From positions 1-64,000 of the forward strand of contig JBBPIJ010000009.1 of the NCBI GenBank assembly GCA_038040395.1: a stretch of 64,000 bases of DNA, read 5' to 3'. Shown piece after piece: positions 27,101-34,881 of this stretch. Position 1 is the stretch's first letter. Every line of letters starts with the position of its first letter. The notes beneath the pieces were generated by a model. It worked only from the letters and a program-made list of their open reading frames with translations. It was not told where the DNA came from and ran no database searches. Made by a program: the position numbers and the translations under genes. Source of the DNA: VAXT01 sp038040395. Its GTDB lineage: Bacteria > Actinomycetota > Thermoleophilia > Gaiellales > Gaiellaceae.

Positions 27101-30100
27101 GCTGAGACCCGTCGAGCAGGACGAGACGTTGCCCGCGGCGTCCGTTGCCGTCGACTTGAAGATCGTGCTCGAGTCGTTCGAGACCGCGACGGTCAGTCCG
27201 GGCGAGTTGAATGCAGCTGCGGTGCCGGAAGCCGCGATCGAGCCGGAGCAGTCGCTCGTCGCGTAGAGCTTGACCGTGGAGCCTGCCTCGGCGGCGCCGG
27301 TGATCTTCGGCGCGTTGTCGTTCGCCGGCGAGGCGGGCGTCGAGGCGAGCGAGGCCGGCTGGGCAGGAGCGCTCGAATCTTCGACGTACGTGAAGCCTGT
27401 CGAGCAACCGGAGACGTTCCCGACCGGGTCGGTCGCCGTCGCCTTGAACGTGGTGGTCGAATCGTCGGAGACGGCGACCGTCAGGCCGGGGCTCGCGAAG
27501 GCGGCCGCGGTGCCAGTTGCTGTCGCCGCTCCGGAGCAGTCGCTCGTCGTGTAGAGCTTGACCGTCGAGCCGGCCTCCGCGGTGCCGGTGATCTTCGGTG
27601 CGTTGTCGTTGGCGGGCGAGGCCGGGGTCGAGCCGAGCGCGGAGGGCGCAGCGGGGGCGCTCGAATCCTCGACGTAGGTAACGGAGCTCGCGGAGCAGTT
27701 GCTCACGTTGCCGGCTGCGTCGGTGGCGGTTGCCTTGAACGTCGTCGTCGAGTCGTCGGCGACCGCGACAGTGAACCCGGGGCTGGAGAAGGCGGCCGCG
27801 GTGCCGGAAACAGCGACTGAGCCGGAGCAGTCGCTCGTCGTGTACAGCTTGACCGCCGAGCCCGCCTCAGCGGTACCCGAGATCTTCGGCGAGTTGTCGT
27901 TCGCCGGGCCGATCGGCGTCGAGTTGAGTGAAGTGGGCTGCGCCGGCTCCGTCGAGTCCTCCACGTAGGTGACCGAGGAGGCCGAGCAGCCGGAGACGTT
28001 GCCTGCCGCATCCGTCGCCGTCGCCTTGAACGTGGTCGACGAGTCGTCGGCAACCGCGACCGTGATCCCGGGGCTGGAGAAGGCGGCCGCGGTGCCGGAA
28101 GCGGTCGGCGCGCCGGTGCAGGTGCCGGTCGTGTAGAGCTTGACCGTCGACCCGGCCTCGGCGGTGCCGGAGATCGCAGGCAAGTTGTCGTTGGCCGGGC
28201 CGACGGGGCTGGATAGGAGCGAGGCCGGCACTACAGGCGCCGTCGAATCCTCGACGTAGGTGACCGAGGAGGCCGAGCAGCCGGAGACGTTGCCGGCCAC
28301 GTCCGTGGTCGTGGCCTTGAGAGTGGTTGAGGTGTCGTCTGAGACTGCGACGGTGATGCCCGGGCTCGAGAACGCGCCCGCTGTGCCGCTTGCCGCGACC
28401 GAGCCGGAGCAGTCGCTCGTCGTATAGAGCTTGACCGTCGAGCCGGCCTCCGCGGTACCCGAGATCGCCGGTGAGTTGTTGTTCGCAGGCGAGATCGGCG
28501 ACGAAGCGAGTGAGAGAGGCAGTGCAGGCGCCGTCGAGTCCTCGACGTAGGTGACCGAGCTGGCCGAGCAGCCGGAGACGTTGCCTGCCGCATCCGTCGC
28601 CGTCGCCTTGGAGGTGGTCGACGAGTCGTCGGCAACCGCGACCGTGATCCCGGGGCTCGAGAAGGCGGCCGCGGTGCCTGAAGCGGTCGGCGCGCCCGTG
28701 CACGCACCCGTGGTGTAGATCTTGACCGTCGAGCCTGCCTCGGCGGTGCCGATGATCGCGGGCGAGTTGTTGTTCGCAGGCGAGATCGGCGACGAAGCGA
28801 GTGAGAGAGGCAGCGCAGGCGCCGTCGAGTCCTCGATGTAGGTGACCGAGGAGGCGGAGCAGCCGGAGACGTTGCCCGCGGCATCCGTGGACGTTGCCTT
28901 GAAGGTCGTGGTGGTGTCGTCTGAGACTGCGAGGGTGATGCCCGGGCTCGAGAACGCGGCCGCGGTGCCGGAAGCTGTCGGCGCGCCGGTGCAGGCGCCC
29001 GTCGCGTAGATCTTGACCGTCGAGCCGGCTTCGGCAGTACCCGAGATCGCGGGCGAGTTGTTGTTCGCAGGCGAGACCGGCGACGAAGCGAGCGAAAGAG
29101 GCAGCGCAGGCGCCGTCGAGTCCTCGACGTAGGTGACCGAGCTCGCCGAGCAACCGGAGACGTTTCCGGCCGCGTCGGTGGCGGTCGCCTTGAACGTCGT
29201 GGACGAGTCGTCGGAGACTGCGACCGTGATCCCGGGGCTGGAGAACGCGGCCGCCGTGCCAGAAGCGGTCGGCGCGCCGGTGCAGGTGCCCGTCGTGTAG
29301 ATCTTGACCGTCGAGCCGGCTTCGGCAGTGCCGGAGACGGCAGGCGAGTTGTTGTTCGCCGGCGAAACAGGAGAAGAAGCAAGCGAGTTCGGAAGACCAG
29401 GCGCCGTGGAGTCCTCGACGTAGGTGACCGAGCTCGCCGAGCAACCGGAGATGTTTCCAGCCGCGTCGGTGGCGGTCGCCTTGAACGTGGTCGAGGTGTC
29501 GTCGCCAACCGCGACGGTGAACCCGGGGCTGGAGAACGCCGCCGCGGTACCGGAAGCGGTCGGCGCGCCGGTGCAGGTGCCCGTCGTGTAGAGCTTGACC
29601 GTCGATCCGGCCTCGGCAGTACCGGAGATGGCTGGCGAGTTGTTGTTCGCCGGGCCGACGGGGTTGGAGGCAAGCGAGGTCGGAAGCGCAGGCGCCGTCG
29701 AGTCCTCGACGTAGGTGACCGAAGAGGTCGAACAGCCGGAGACGTTGCCCGCAGCGTCCGTCGCCGTCGCCTTGAAAGTCGTGCTCGAGTCGTCGGCGAT
29801 TGCGACCGTGATTCCCGGGCTCGAGAACGCCGCCGCGGTGCCGGAAGCGGTCGGCGCGCCGGTGCAGGTGCCCGTCGTGTACAGCTTGACCGTGGAGCCC
29901 GCCTCGGCAGTACCGGAGATGGCCGGACCGTTGTTGTTCGCAGGCGAGACCGGCGACGAAGCGAGCGAAAGAGGCAGCGCAGGCGCCGTCGAGTCCTCGA
30001 CGTAGGTGACCGAGCTCGCCGAGCAACCGGAGACGTTTCCGGCCGCGTCGGTGGCGGTCGCCTTGAACGTCGTGGACGAGTCGTCGGAGACTGCGACCGT

Positions 30101-32539
30101 GATCCCGGGGCTGGAGAACGCGGCCGCCGTGCCAGAAGCGGTCGGCGCGCCGGTGCAAGTGCCCGTCGTGTAGATCTTGACCGTCGAGCCAGCCTCAGCG
30201 GTACCCGAGATCGCAGGCGAGTTGTTGTTCGCGGGTGAAACCGGAGAAGAAGCAAGCGAAGCCGGTAGTCCGGGCGCCGTCGAGTCCTCGACGTAGGTGA
30301 CCGAACTGGCCGAGCAGCCGGAGACGTTGCCTGCAGCGTCTGTCGCCGTCGCCTTGAGCGTCGTGCTCGAGTTGTCGGCGACCGCGACGGTCAGACCGGG
30401 GCTCGAGAAGGCTGCTGCAGTGCCCGAAGCAGCGATCGAGCCGGAGCAGTCGGTTGTCGTGTAGAGCTTGACCGTGGAACCGGCCTCCGCGGCACCGGTG
30501 ATCGCAGGCGAGTTGTTGTTCGCGGGCGAGACCGGAGACGAGGCGAGCGAGCTGGGAAGCGCGGGCGCCGTCGAGTCCTCGACATAGGTGACCGAGCTGG
30601 CCGAGCAGCCGGAGACGTTGCCCGCAGCGTCAGTCGCGGTCGCCTTGAACGTGGTCGACGTGTCGTCGCCAACAGCGACGGTGAACCCGGGGCTGGAGAA
30701 GGCGGCTGCTGTGCCGCTCGCGGTCGGCGCGCCCGTGCAGGTGCCAGTCGTATAGAGCTTGACCGTCGAGCCGGCCTCGGCGGTACCGGAGATCGCAGGT
30801 GAGTTGTTGTTCGCCGGGCCAATGGGGCTGGAGGCGAGCGAGGTCGCGAGGGCCGGAGCGGTCGTGTCGTAGGTGAAGGTGACGCTCGAGATGACCGCGT
30901 TGCCGGCGATGTCGGTCGTCTTGACCCTGACGGTGTAGCCGCCGTCTGCGGGGAACGCGCTAAAGCCATAGCTCCAGGCTGTCGTCCCCGTCGCCAGGTT
31001 CCAGACCTCGCTCGCGCTCGCGAACGAGGCACCGTTCCAGTAGTTGCCGGCGCCCTGGCGGATCGAGACTTCGGATTTCTGGACGGACGAGTCGGCATCC
31101 GCAGCGGTTCCGCAGATCCCTGCGGCCGCGCACCCGGCGGTCCAACCGGCCGCGTTGTAGCTTCCGGCGGCAGCCGGGAAGGTCGTCGTCGACGTCGGAT
31201 TGACGTCGTCCGTGAGGAAGGAAACTAGGTGAGCGACCCACCGCCCGGACGCGCTGGCAGTCACGGCCTTCGCGCCGGTCGCTCCGCCTGCCGCATTCAG
31301 AATGTCGTCGGCGGCCAGGCTCGCGCGGTTTCCGGCGGTCCCGTTTGGCGACTGCGCGTCATATCGCTCGGCCATGCCGGCGGCCGTTGTGAACATCGCG
31401 CTGCTCGCAAGACCGTTCCCGGTTCCGTGCGAATAGGCCGCAATGACAAGGGCGTTGGCCGCCGCGGTGATCGTGCTCGCGGTCGGCGTGGCGTTGTTGC
31501 CCGCGGCGGTGGCGCCGTTCACGTCGAGCGCGCCCGAGGACTTCACGCCATAGTAGGCAGTGATCGCACCGACGGCTTCCTGCGGAGTCGTGCCGCCGAA
31601 GGTGACCACATATGAGGCCGGCTCGCCACTGGCGATTCGGTAGAAGGTCGCGAGCCGCGTCACGCCGCCGCTGTTGGTGTTGCGGAGCGCCGTCCAGCCG
31701 GTCGGCGTCGCGATCGTCATGTTGTTGCCGCCCCGCGCCGCGATGTGCATGAAGAGAAGGTCGTTGTTCACGACTCCAGCCGGCAAGGAGAGCGTGATGC
31801 TCGCTGCGCCGCCGGCGCCGTTGTTACTCACCTGCGCCAGGCGGTAGCTGACGGCCGGGTCGATGACGTACGGGAGAGGAAGCTTCGAGTCGTCGAGTCG
31901 GAGCTCGAGGACGGAGCCGTTGAGCGACCACCCGAGGCCCTTTGGTGTGACGGCCTGGCCGCGCTCGTCGAGGATCGCTACCGGCTCGACGTGCATCGCG
32001 GCGAGCTTGTGGCCGCCGAGGAACGCGATCGCACCGTCCGCGCCGAGGCGCGGGGTAAGGCCGGGCGAGGTAAGTCTCCAGCGCCAGGTCTTCGTGCCCT
32101 GGTGCCGCTCGACGGTCAGGAACTGCTCAGTCTTCTCAGGAGTGACGACGACGGTCTCGCGGCCAAAGCTCGTCGACCGGGCGGTGCCGTGCGAGTAGCG
32201 CGCCCAGCGGCTGCTGCTCGAGCCGACGCTTCGCAGCGAGACTGCCGAGTTTCGTCCGGTCACGTGGAACCCGGCGCGATCGATGCGCACTCCGACGCCC
32301 TGTGCCGGTCGCCTGGCGAGCGCAGCATCTGGCGACGGGGTCCCGAGCCGCTCGCTGAGCAGCGGCCAAACAGTGACGCTGTCGGCACCCTGCCTAGCCT
32401 GGATGGTGACCATCGAGGCCGCCGCCAGGATGCAAGCAAACAAACCGAGGAGAGTCGTCTGCCGAAGCGACGACTGCCCTCGGTTCTGTGGAAGAGTCGC
32501 CGCTTTCGCCGGCCGCAGATGTTCCTGGAAGCTCGCCAT
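21128..32539 (-). CDS. Giant membrane-anchored surface protein with tandem Ig-like repeats
   Basis: From ATG 32539 this is about 3,803 residues. Order: short cytoplasmic tail and signal/anchor segment (TLLGLFACILAAASMVTIQA, about 29-48); an N-terminal domain ending LPYVIDPAVSY; a jelly-roll-like domain (about 245-470); a disulfide-bearing Ig-like unit; 17 tandem 97-residue Ig-like repeats (about 560-2205), each with two cysteines; several diverse Ig-like units; two OmpL47-like units (DDAPAGWG...DGGSFQ); more Ig-like units; a Ser/Pro/Lys linker; and a C-terminal transmembrane helix AVLVIGLILLGSAIAFLIK with a basic tail. No sortase motif. The likely role is adhesion or a stalk projecting from the cell. 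An in-frame ATG-less extension to 32668 exists but precedes the signal segment awkwardly. The OmpR-type regulator is divergent. Confidence 0.9.
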   Translation of the reverse strand: MASFQEHLRPAKAATLPQNRGQSSLRQTTLLGLFACILAAASMVTIQARQGADSVTVWPLLSERLGTPSPDAALARRPAQGVGVRIDRAGFHVTGRNSAVSLRSVGSSSSRWARYSHGTARSTSFGRETVVVTPEKTEQFLTVERHQGTKTWRWRLTSPGLTPRLGADGAIAFLGGHKLAAMHVEPVAILDERGQAVTPKGLGWSLNGSVLELRLDDSKLPLPYVIDPAVSYRLAQVSNNGAGGAASITLSLPAGVVNNDLLFMHIAARGGNNMTIATPTGWTALRNTNSGGVTRLATFYRIASGEPASYVVTFGGTTPQEAVGAITAYYGVKSSGALDVNGATAAGNNATPTASTITAAANALVIAAYSHGTGNGLASSAMFTTAAGMAERYDAQSPNGTAGNRASLAADDILNAAGGATGAKAVTASASGRWVAHLVSFLTDDVNPTSTTTFPAAAGSYNAAGWTAGCAAAGICGTAADADSSVQKSEVSIRQGAGNYWNGASFASASEVWNLATGTTAWSYGFSAFPADGGYTVRVKTTDIAGNAVISSVTFTYDTTAPALATSLASSPIGPANNNSPAISGTAEAGSTVKLYTTGTCTGAPTASGTAAAFSSPGFTVAVGDDTSTTFKATATDAAGNVSGCSASSVTYVEDSTAPALPSSLASSPVSPANNNSPAITGAAEAGSTVKLYTTTDCSGSIAASGTAAAFSSPGLTVAVADNSSTTLKATATDAAGNVSGCSASSVTYVEDSTAPGLPASLASSPVSPANNNSPAISGTAEAGSTVKIYTTGTCTGAPTASGTAAAFSSPGITVAVSDDSSTTFKATATDAAGNVSGCSASSVTYVEDSTAPALPLSLASSPVSPANNNGPAISGTAEAGSTVKLYTTGTCTGAPTASGTAAAFSSPGITVAIADDSSTTFKATATDAAGNVSGCSTSSVTYVEDSTAPALPTSLASNPVGPANNNSPAISGTAEAGSTVKLYTTGTCTGAPTASGTAAAFSSPGFTVAVGDDTSTTFKATATDAAGNISGCSASSVTYVEDSTAPGLPNSLASSPVSPANNNSPAVSGTAEAGSTVKIYTTGTCTGAPTASGTAAAFSSPGITVAVSDDSSTTFKATATDAAGNVSGCSASSVTYVEDSTAPALPLSLASSPVSPANNNSPAISGTAEAGSTVKIYATGACTGAPTASGTAAAFSSPGITLAVSDDTTTTFKATSTDAAGNVSGCSASSVTYIEDSTAPALPLSLASSPISPANNNSPAIIGTAEAGSTVKIYTTGACTGAPTASGTAAAFSSPGITVAVADDSSTTSKATATDAAGNVSGCSASSVTYVEDSTAPALPLSLASSPISPANNNSPAISGTAEAGSTVKLYTTSDCSGSVAASGTAGAFSSPGITVAVSDDTSTTLKATTTDVAGNVSGCSASSVTYVEDSTAPVVPASLLSSPVGPANDNLPAISGTAEAGSTVKLYTTGTCTGAPTASGTAAAFSSPGITVAVADDSSTTFKATATDAAGNVSGCSASSVTYVEDSTEPAQPTSLNSTPIGPANDNSPKISGTAEAGSAVKLYTTSDCSGSVAVSGTAAAFSSPGFTVAVADDSTTTFKATATDAAGNVSNCSASSVTYVEDSSAPAAPSALGSTPASPANDNAPKITGTAEAGSTVKLYTTSDCSGAATATGTAAAFASPGLTVAVSDDSTTTFKATATDPVGNVSGCSTGFTYVEDSSAPAQPASLASTPASPANDNAPKITGAAEAGSTVKLYATSDCSGSIAASGTAAAFNSPGLTVAVSNDSSTIFKSTATDAAGNVSSCSTGLSYVEDSTAPVEPSGFGSTPVSPANDNSPKVFGIAEAGSTVELYTTNDCSGSVAASGGAAAFSSPGLAVAVSDDSTTSFKAIATDAAGNTSDCSSAYIYVEDSTSPSQPASLDSTPVSPANDNAPKITGSAEAGSTVKLYTSSDCSGSVAASGTAAAFNSPGLTVSVSDNSTTTFKATATDATGNVSGCSASFVTYVEDSNNPAAPSGLGSTPASPANDNAPKITGTAEAGSTVKLYTTSDCTGAIAASGTATAFAGPGLTVAVSDDSTTTFTATASNVAGNTSPCSAGLTYIEDSTVPAQPNGFGSTPASPANDNSPKITGTAEAGSTVKLYTTSDCTGAIAANGTAAAFSSPGLAVAVSDDSTTSFKAIATDAAGNASGCSSAYVYVEDSTLPTSTVAFPSAGANYSPSGWNAGCASAGFCGTASDASGSGVQTVEISIRRGAGNYYNGSSFSSGSELYLSASGTTSWSYGFATSEFPVDGSYTINVKAMDNAGNVESFSTRTFVYDSSAPSAPSLGFSALTNASATGQTIFFRSGAAGGFTVSASSSDPDSGISGYGFPALGAGWSGSQSGASYDYSFNAGATNPVEPNNVSAQNTAGLSSSTSFTVTPDGLAPVTSIACDGSPCAGGWYTTSSLSISLSANDGDSGVQEIRYTTDGSDPSPINGIVYAAPFTLSATTTVKFRSYDSVSNEEAVASQLVRIDDSAPSAPALTLSESPASPKQDVQGTTIYYNPQAGNSAGFTVDATTSDPQSGIDRVGFPTLTGMTGGGDDSSSPYQGSYSWTSASSASGSQTVTVHNNAGLTSTASFTVTPDTATPTGGSVSYPNGYASGSVTITTSDGSDALSGVDPATPVIERDATSLVAGACDPFTGSWSTVTSPDLTIASGNCYRYRYRVSDNVGNDAVYTSGNVVKVSSSAPAAPSITLAETPGSANQHVAGATLFYNPTGGNSGTFAVAADVTDSGGSGIDRVSFPSLGGMTGGGDDTTSPYQGSYDWNAGSTASGSQTVTVHNNAGLTSSASFTVTPDSAPPTGQSADLTAGYYTSLSVPVSLQAGSDALSGLDPTSALLERETATLASGSCVGWSGTWNAVILTSGADTSVQSNRCYHYRYSISDNVGNQSAPSAASAVAKVDATTPVTSDDAPAGWGSAPVTVALSVTETGSGVASTVHRVDGGSFQSGTSISIPAPADHSNDGVHTIEYRTTDVAGNVETLRSATVRIDTTLPTTTDDAPAGWGNSPVTVTLSPADALSGIASTQYRIDGGSFQAGTVISISAPADHSNDGVHTIEYRSADNAGNAKPLQTATVRIDTELPSGALTAPADGAHVNGSVTISASAADLLSGVASVEFLVRPTGSASFTTISTDTTAPYDASWDSSSAAEGDAELEVVVVDNAGLAVTSAIRTVVVDNPPTPTLDDPGANLAGLVTLNTTSPADTTQVVFERSPAGAGTWAQIATDTSAPFSADFDTSTVTDGHYDFRAIATDLGGFDGTSPLRTALVDNTAPTVAVSDPADGAVVGGASVHVAAIASDLGSGVSSVRFEQRPVGGGAFTAIGTDTTSPYEASWDTSGLGGGYELRAVATDAAANPATAATVTVTVDATAPSVTLDDPGALLHGVVSLSATAPSASVASVSFERRPAGGGWTRIDLDTTRPWGAALDTKSLADGVYDLRAQALGSGGQVFATHAREGVAIDNTAPTLLSATPADRSVVSAVTSIVLVASEPVAAVQGGTLDGSAATSQISGPNVTFPTSPLGAGAHVLIGRLVDAAGNSDAFSVRFTVQVRAHATLTLRVKKPKTKTLGHKRFFIVPVSLSVPARVQATLLSPTGRRLRVVKTKLSAGGHSLRFVLPTASLPPGRYTILVVATDSDGSKVVKRVYVTVARKHRTVKESAAPAAPSNEVVLPVAPVSGPGDGAATTSSDSPAPAASTSKPEPKKKQPPPRAKGGALETASGYAGGSDPGHTAVLVIGLILLGSAIAFLIKMEMGRMLAPRR
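25925..30865 (-). repeat. 17 tandem 291-bp coding repeats within the giant gene
   Basis: Each unit encodes about 97 residues starting near SLASSPVSPANNN, through SGTAEAGSTVKLYTT, a first Cys (TDCSG or GTCTG), ATDAAGNVSGC with the second Cys, and ending VTYVEDSTAP. Units nearest the N-terminus are most alike (PANNNSP); units 10-17 are more diverged (PANDNAPK). Bases 29057-29284 appear identical to 29930-30157, an offset of exactly three units (873 bp), showing recent duplication or gene conversion. Confidence 0.9.
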
Positions 32540-32641
32540 TTCCAGACGAGTTCTCGCTCCTACGCGTAGGAAGCGGGGCAGCAGGCAGGTATGAATTCCG
32601 TATGCGTCGTCAAAATCACTCGGACGAGTGACGCCCCCGGT

Positions 32642-33340
32642 ATGAATCCCGTTGGAAGCAAGCCTCACCTCCTCGTCGTCGACGACGACGAGGACATTCG
32701 GGCTCTCCTACGACTTCTGCTCGAGCGAGCCGGGTACGACGTCGACGACCAGGCCAACGGCCGCGCCGCGTTGCGCGCGTTTCACAACGGGAACCACGAC
32801 CTCGTCCTCCTCGACGTGACGATGCCCGACCTCGACGGCTGGGAGCTGCTCGAACGGATCCGCGACCTGAGCGAGGTGCCCGTCCTCATGCTCACCGCCC
32901 GCGACTCGGAGTCCGATCGGGTTCGCGGCCTGCGCGGAGGCGCCGACGACTACGTCACGAAGCCGTTCGACCGCGAAGAGCTCGTCGCCCGCGTCGAGGC
33001 CTTGCTCCGGCGCGCTCCGCGAGACGACGAGCCGGCCTCGTACACGGACTCGTTCATGCAGGTCGACTTCGTCCAGCGGACCGCGTCCGTCGAAGGGCAC
33101 CAGATTCCTCTGACCCGCCTCGAGTACAACCTGCTCGAGGCGTTCGTCAAGAATCCGAACCAGGTCCTAAGCCAGGAGCAGTTGCTCGAGCTCGCGTGGG
33201 ATGACCCGCACGCGGTCTCGCGCGACCAGGTCAAGCTCTACGTCGGCTACCTCCGCCGCAAGGTCGGCAAGCGCGGGGACGAGTCGCCGATCGAAACGGT
33301 CCGAGGCTTCGGCTACCGGTTCCGCCCGGCCGGGCGCTGA
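32642..33340 (+). CDS. OmpR/PhoB-family response regulator
   Basis: This 232-residue protein has a receiver domain (HLLVVDDDEDIRALLRLLL, phospho-acceptor Asp in LVLLDVTMPDLDGW, Lys in DYVTKPFDREEL) followed by a winged-helix DNA-binding domain (VEGHQIPLTRLEYNLLEAF to IETVRGFGYRFRPAGR). An in-frame ATG at 32591 would add 17 residues; ATG 32642 is preferred because the receiver begins directly after it. No kinase is adjacent on this strand; the nearest is at 34878-36368. It is divergent from the giant surface gene with starts about 100 bases apart, making that gene a natural target (inference). Confidence 0.92.
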   Translation: MNPVGSKPHLLVVDDDEDIRALLRLLLERAGYDVDDQANGRAALRAFHNGNHDLVLLDVTMPDLDGWELLERIRDLSEVPVLMLTARDSESDRVRGLRGGADDYVTKPFDREELVARVEALLRRAPRDDEPASYTDSFMQVDFVQRTASVEGHQIPLTRLEYNLLEAFVKNPNQVLSQEQLLELAWDDPHAVSRDQVKLYVGYLRRKVGKRGDESPIETVRGFGYRFRPAGR

Positions 33341-33347
33341 GCGCGGC

Positions 33348-34063
33348 TCACTTGCCGATCGTCAGCCGCGTCGCGACGAGCTTCAGGAAGTGCGGGTCGT
33401 CCCGCTTGCGGCAAACGAGGACCTGCGCGCGCACGATGTCGCCCGGGCTGACGTGCGGAGGTTCGCCGCCACCGTCGACCACGGTACGCGCTTCGAGAAA
33501 GATCGGCTCCTCTGGCAGCTTGTCGCCGCCGTCGACGATATCGACCCAGAGGAAGCCGAAGACCGCGCTGCGGACTTTCCCCTCAGCTCCCTCGTCGGAG
33601 CATCACGGCAGACGCTGCCACGCTCGTCGGGCACGTCCGCCTCGGAGCCGTAGATCGCATCGTGCAGCGGGGTTCCGGGGAGCTGGGGGAAGTAACCCGG
33701 AGCGACATAAAGGGCATCAACGTCAGTGGCGATCGCCTGCTCCGGGGGCAGGCCGGCGACTCTCGCCACGGCCACGGGATGCGACTCAGTCTCGGGTTCC
33801 ACTCCAATACCGACGGTGTCGTTGCAGGGAGGAACCGTGCCGTCATCGAGGACGGCGCCCAGGGTCAGCGGCCGCTGCGCGCTCGTCCCGTAATAGGTCG
33901 TCCCGCGCCATTCGACGATCGCGGCACACGCCGCGCTGGTCGAGGAGGGCCTCGCCGGTTTGTCTTCCTGGCTACCGCAGGCGGTGACGACCGCGACCGC
34001 CGACGTTGCAAGCCCTGCGCCGAGAGACGCGGTGAGATGACGCCGGGCTCGTCGAGTCCGAAT
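33348..34063 (-). pseudogene. Decayed lipoprotein gene (frameshift, no start codon)
   Basis: On the minus strand one frame reads RRHLTASLGAGLATSAVAVV, then TACGSQEDKPARP, a signal peptide with a lipobox-like VTAC. It continues through AACAAIVEWRGTTYYGTSA, VPPCNDTVGIGVEPETES and TPLHDAIYGSEADVPDERG, and then becomes serine/arginine-rich. The sensible continuation (EGKVRSAVFGFLWVDIVDGG to ATRLTIGK and stop at 33350-33348) is in the next frame, so an indel lies near 33585-33620. No ATG, GTG or TTG precedes the signal peptide; only an ATT is possible. The gene seems inactivated at two points. It follows the receiver gene with no gap. Confidence 0.65.
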
Positions 34064-34065
34064 TG

Positions 34066-34434
34066 CTACTCCTCGCCTAGCGCCGACCGGACCGCGCGGA
34101 GCAGCTCTTCGTTGTCGATCGGCTTCTGGACGTAGGCGTGGGCACCTGCGACGAGGGACCGCTCGCCCGTCGCCGAAGGCTCGCGAGCGCTGACGACCAC
34201 GACCGGGATATGGGCGAGCGCGGGAAAGATCTTCAGTCGTTCCATGACGACGACGCCATCGCCTCCCGGTAGGCCGAAGTCGAGGAGGATCAGATCAGGC
34301 CGCTCCTCCCTCGCGACCGAGACCGCCGTGACCGCGTCCGCCGCGAAGGCTGTGTCGTACCCGTTCGCCTCGAGGCGGATCTTGAGGAGCTGGCGCGTGT
34401 CCTGGTCGTCCTCGACTATCAGGATCTTCGGCAC
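34066..34434 (-). CDS. Single-domain response regulator (CheY-like)
   Basis: This 122-residue protein is a receiver domain alone: KILIVEDDQDTRQLLKIRLE, phospho-acceptor Asp in LILLDFGLPGGDGV, Thr/Ser switch position in VVVVSAREP, Lys in AYVQKPIDNEEL. It has no output domain, so it must act through protein contact or as a phosphate relay/sink. It is the last intact gene of a minus-strand set with a second receiver and a histidine kinase; 33 bases separate it from the upstream receiver gene. Confidence 0.9.
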   Translation of the reverse strand: MPKILIVEDDQDTRQLLKIRLEANGYDTAFAADAVTAVSVAREERPDLILLDFGLPGGDGVVVMERLKIFPALAHIPVVVVSAREPSATGERSLVAGAHAYVQKPIDNEELLRAVRSALGEE

Positions 34435-34467
34435 GCCCGCGAGCGTAACCAGCCTCGAGGGCGGTGC

Positions 34468-34881
34468 CTAGTGGTCCGCGGGGGCGATCAGCCGAAGGCG
34501 AAGCAGCCGATCGACGCGTTCCGTCAGGTCGCGGGCGTCGAACGGCTTCTTCATGTAGTCGTCCGCCCCGGCGGCCAGCCCGCCGGCGACATCGGACGCC
34601 TGGGCCCTCGCGGTCAGGAGGATGACGGGCATTGCGCTCGTCGAGTCGTTGCGACGGATCGCTCGCGTGACCTCGAAGCCGTCGAGCCCCGGCATCATCA
34701 CGTCGAGCACGGCAAGCGAGGGAACCCGCTCGAGGGCGAGCCGCAGCGCCTCGTCGCCGTTTCGCGCCTGGACGACTTCGTATCCGGCTCGCTCGAGGCG
34801 GAAGGAAAGGAGCTGGAGGATGTCGTCGTCGTCGTCAGCGACGAGCACCACGGGAAGCGAGGTGGGGAGGGGCTCGATCAC
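34468..34881 (-). CDS. Single-domain response regulator
   Basis: This 137-residue receiver-only protein has VVLVADDDDDILQLLSFRLE, phospho-acceptor Asp in LAVLDVMMPGLDGF, the switch Thr in VILLTARAQ and Lys in DYMKKPFDARDL. The start overlaps the kinase stop by four bases, so the pair is translationally coupled and this is the most likely direct phosphotransfer partner of the kinase. Without a DNA-binding domain the output is unclear; it might pass phosphate to the OmpR-type regulator at 32.6 kb or to the other receiver through an unlinked phosphotransfer protein. Confidence 0.9.
   Translation of the reverse strand: MIEPLPTSLPVVLVADDDDDILQLLSFRLERAGYEVVQARNGDEALRLALERVPSLAVLDVMMPGLDGFEVTRAIRRNDSTSAMPVILLTARAQASDVAGGLAAGADDYMKKPFDARDLTERVDRLLRLRLIAPADH

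Noticed and set aside
27867..30255. Long open frames of 670-760 codons in other frames of the same strand inside the giant gene
   Set aside because: They are created by the 291-bp periodic, GC-rich repeat (a multiple of three keeps every frame open) and translate to Arg/Ser/Pro- or His/Arg-rich low-complexity sequence.
25925..30865. A CRISPR-like or satellite array because of the strict periodicity
   Set aside because: The period is 291 bp, in frame, and encodes a coherent Ig-like unit; there are no short repeats with unique spacers.
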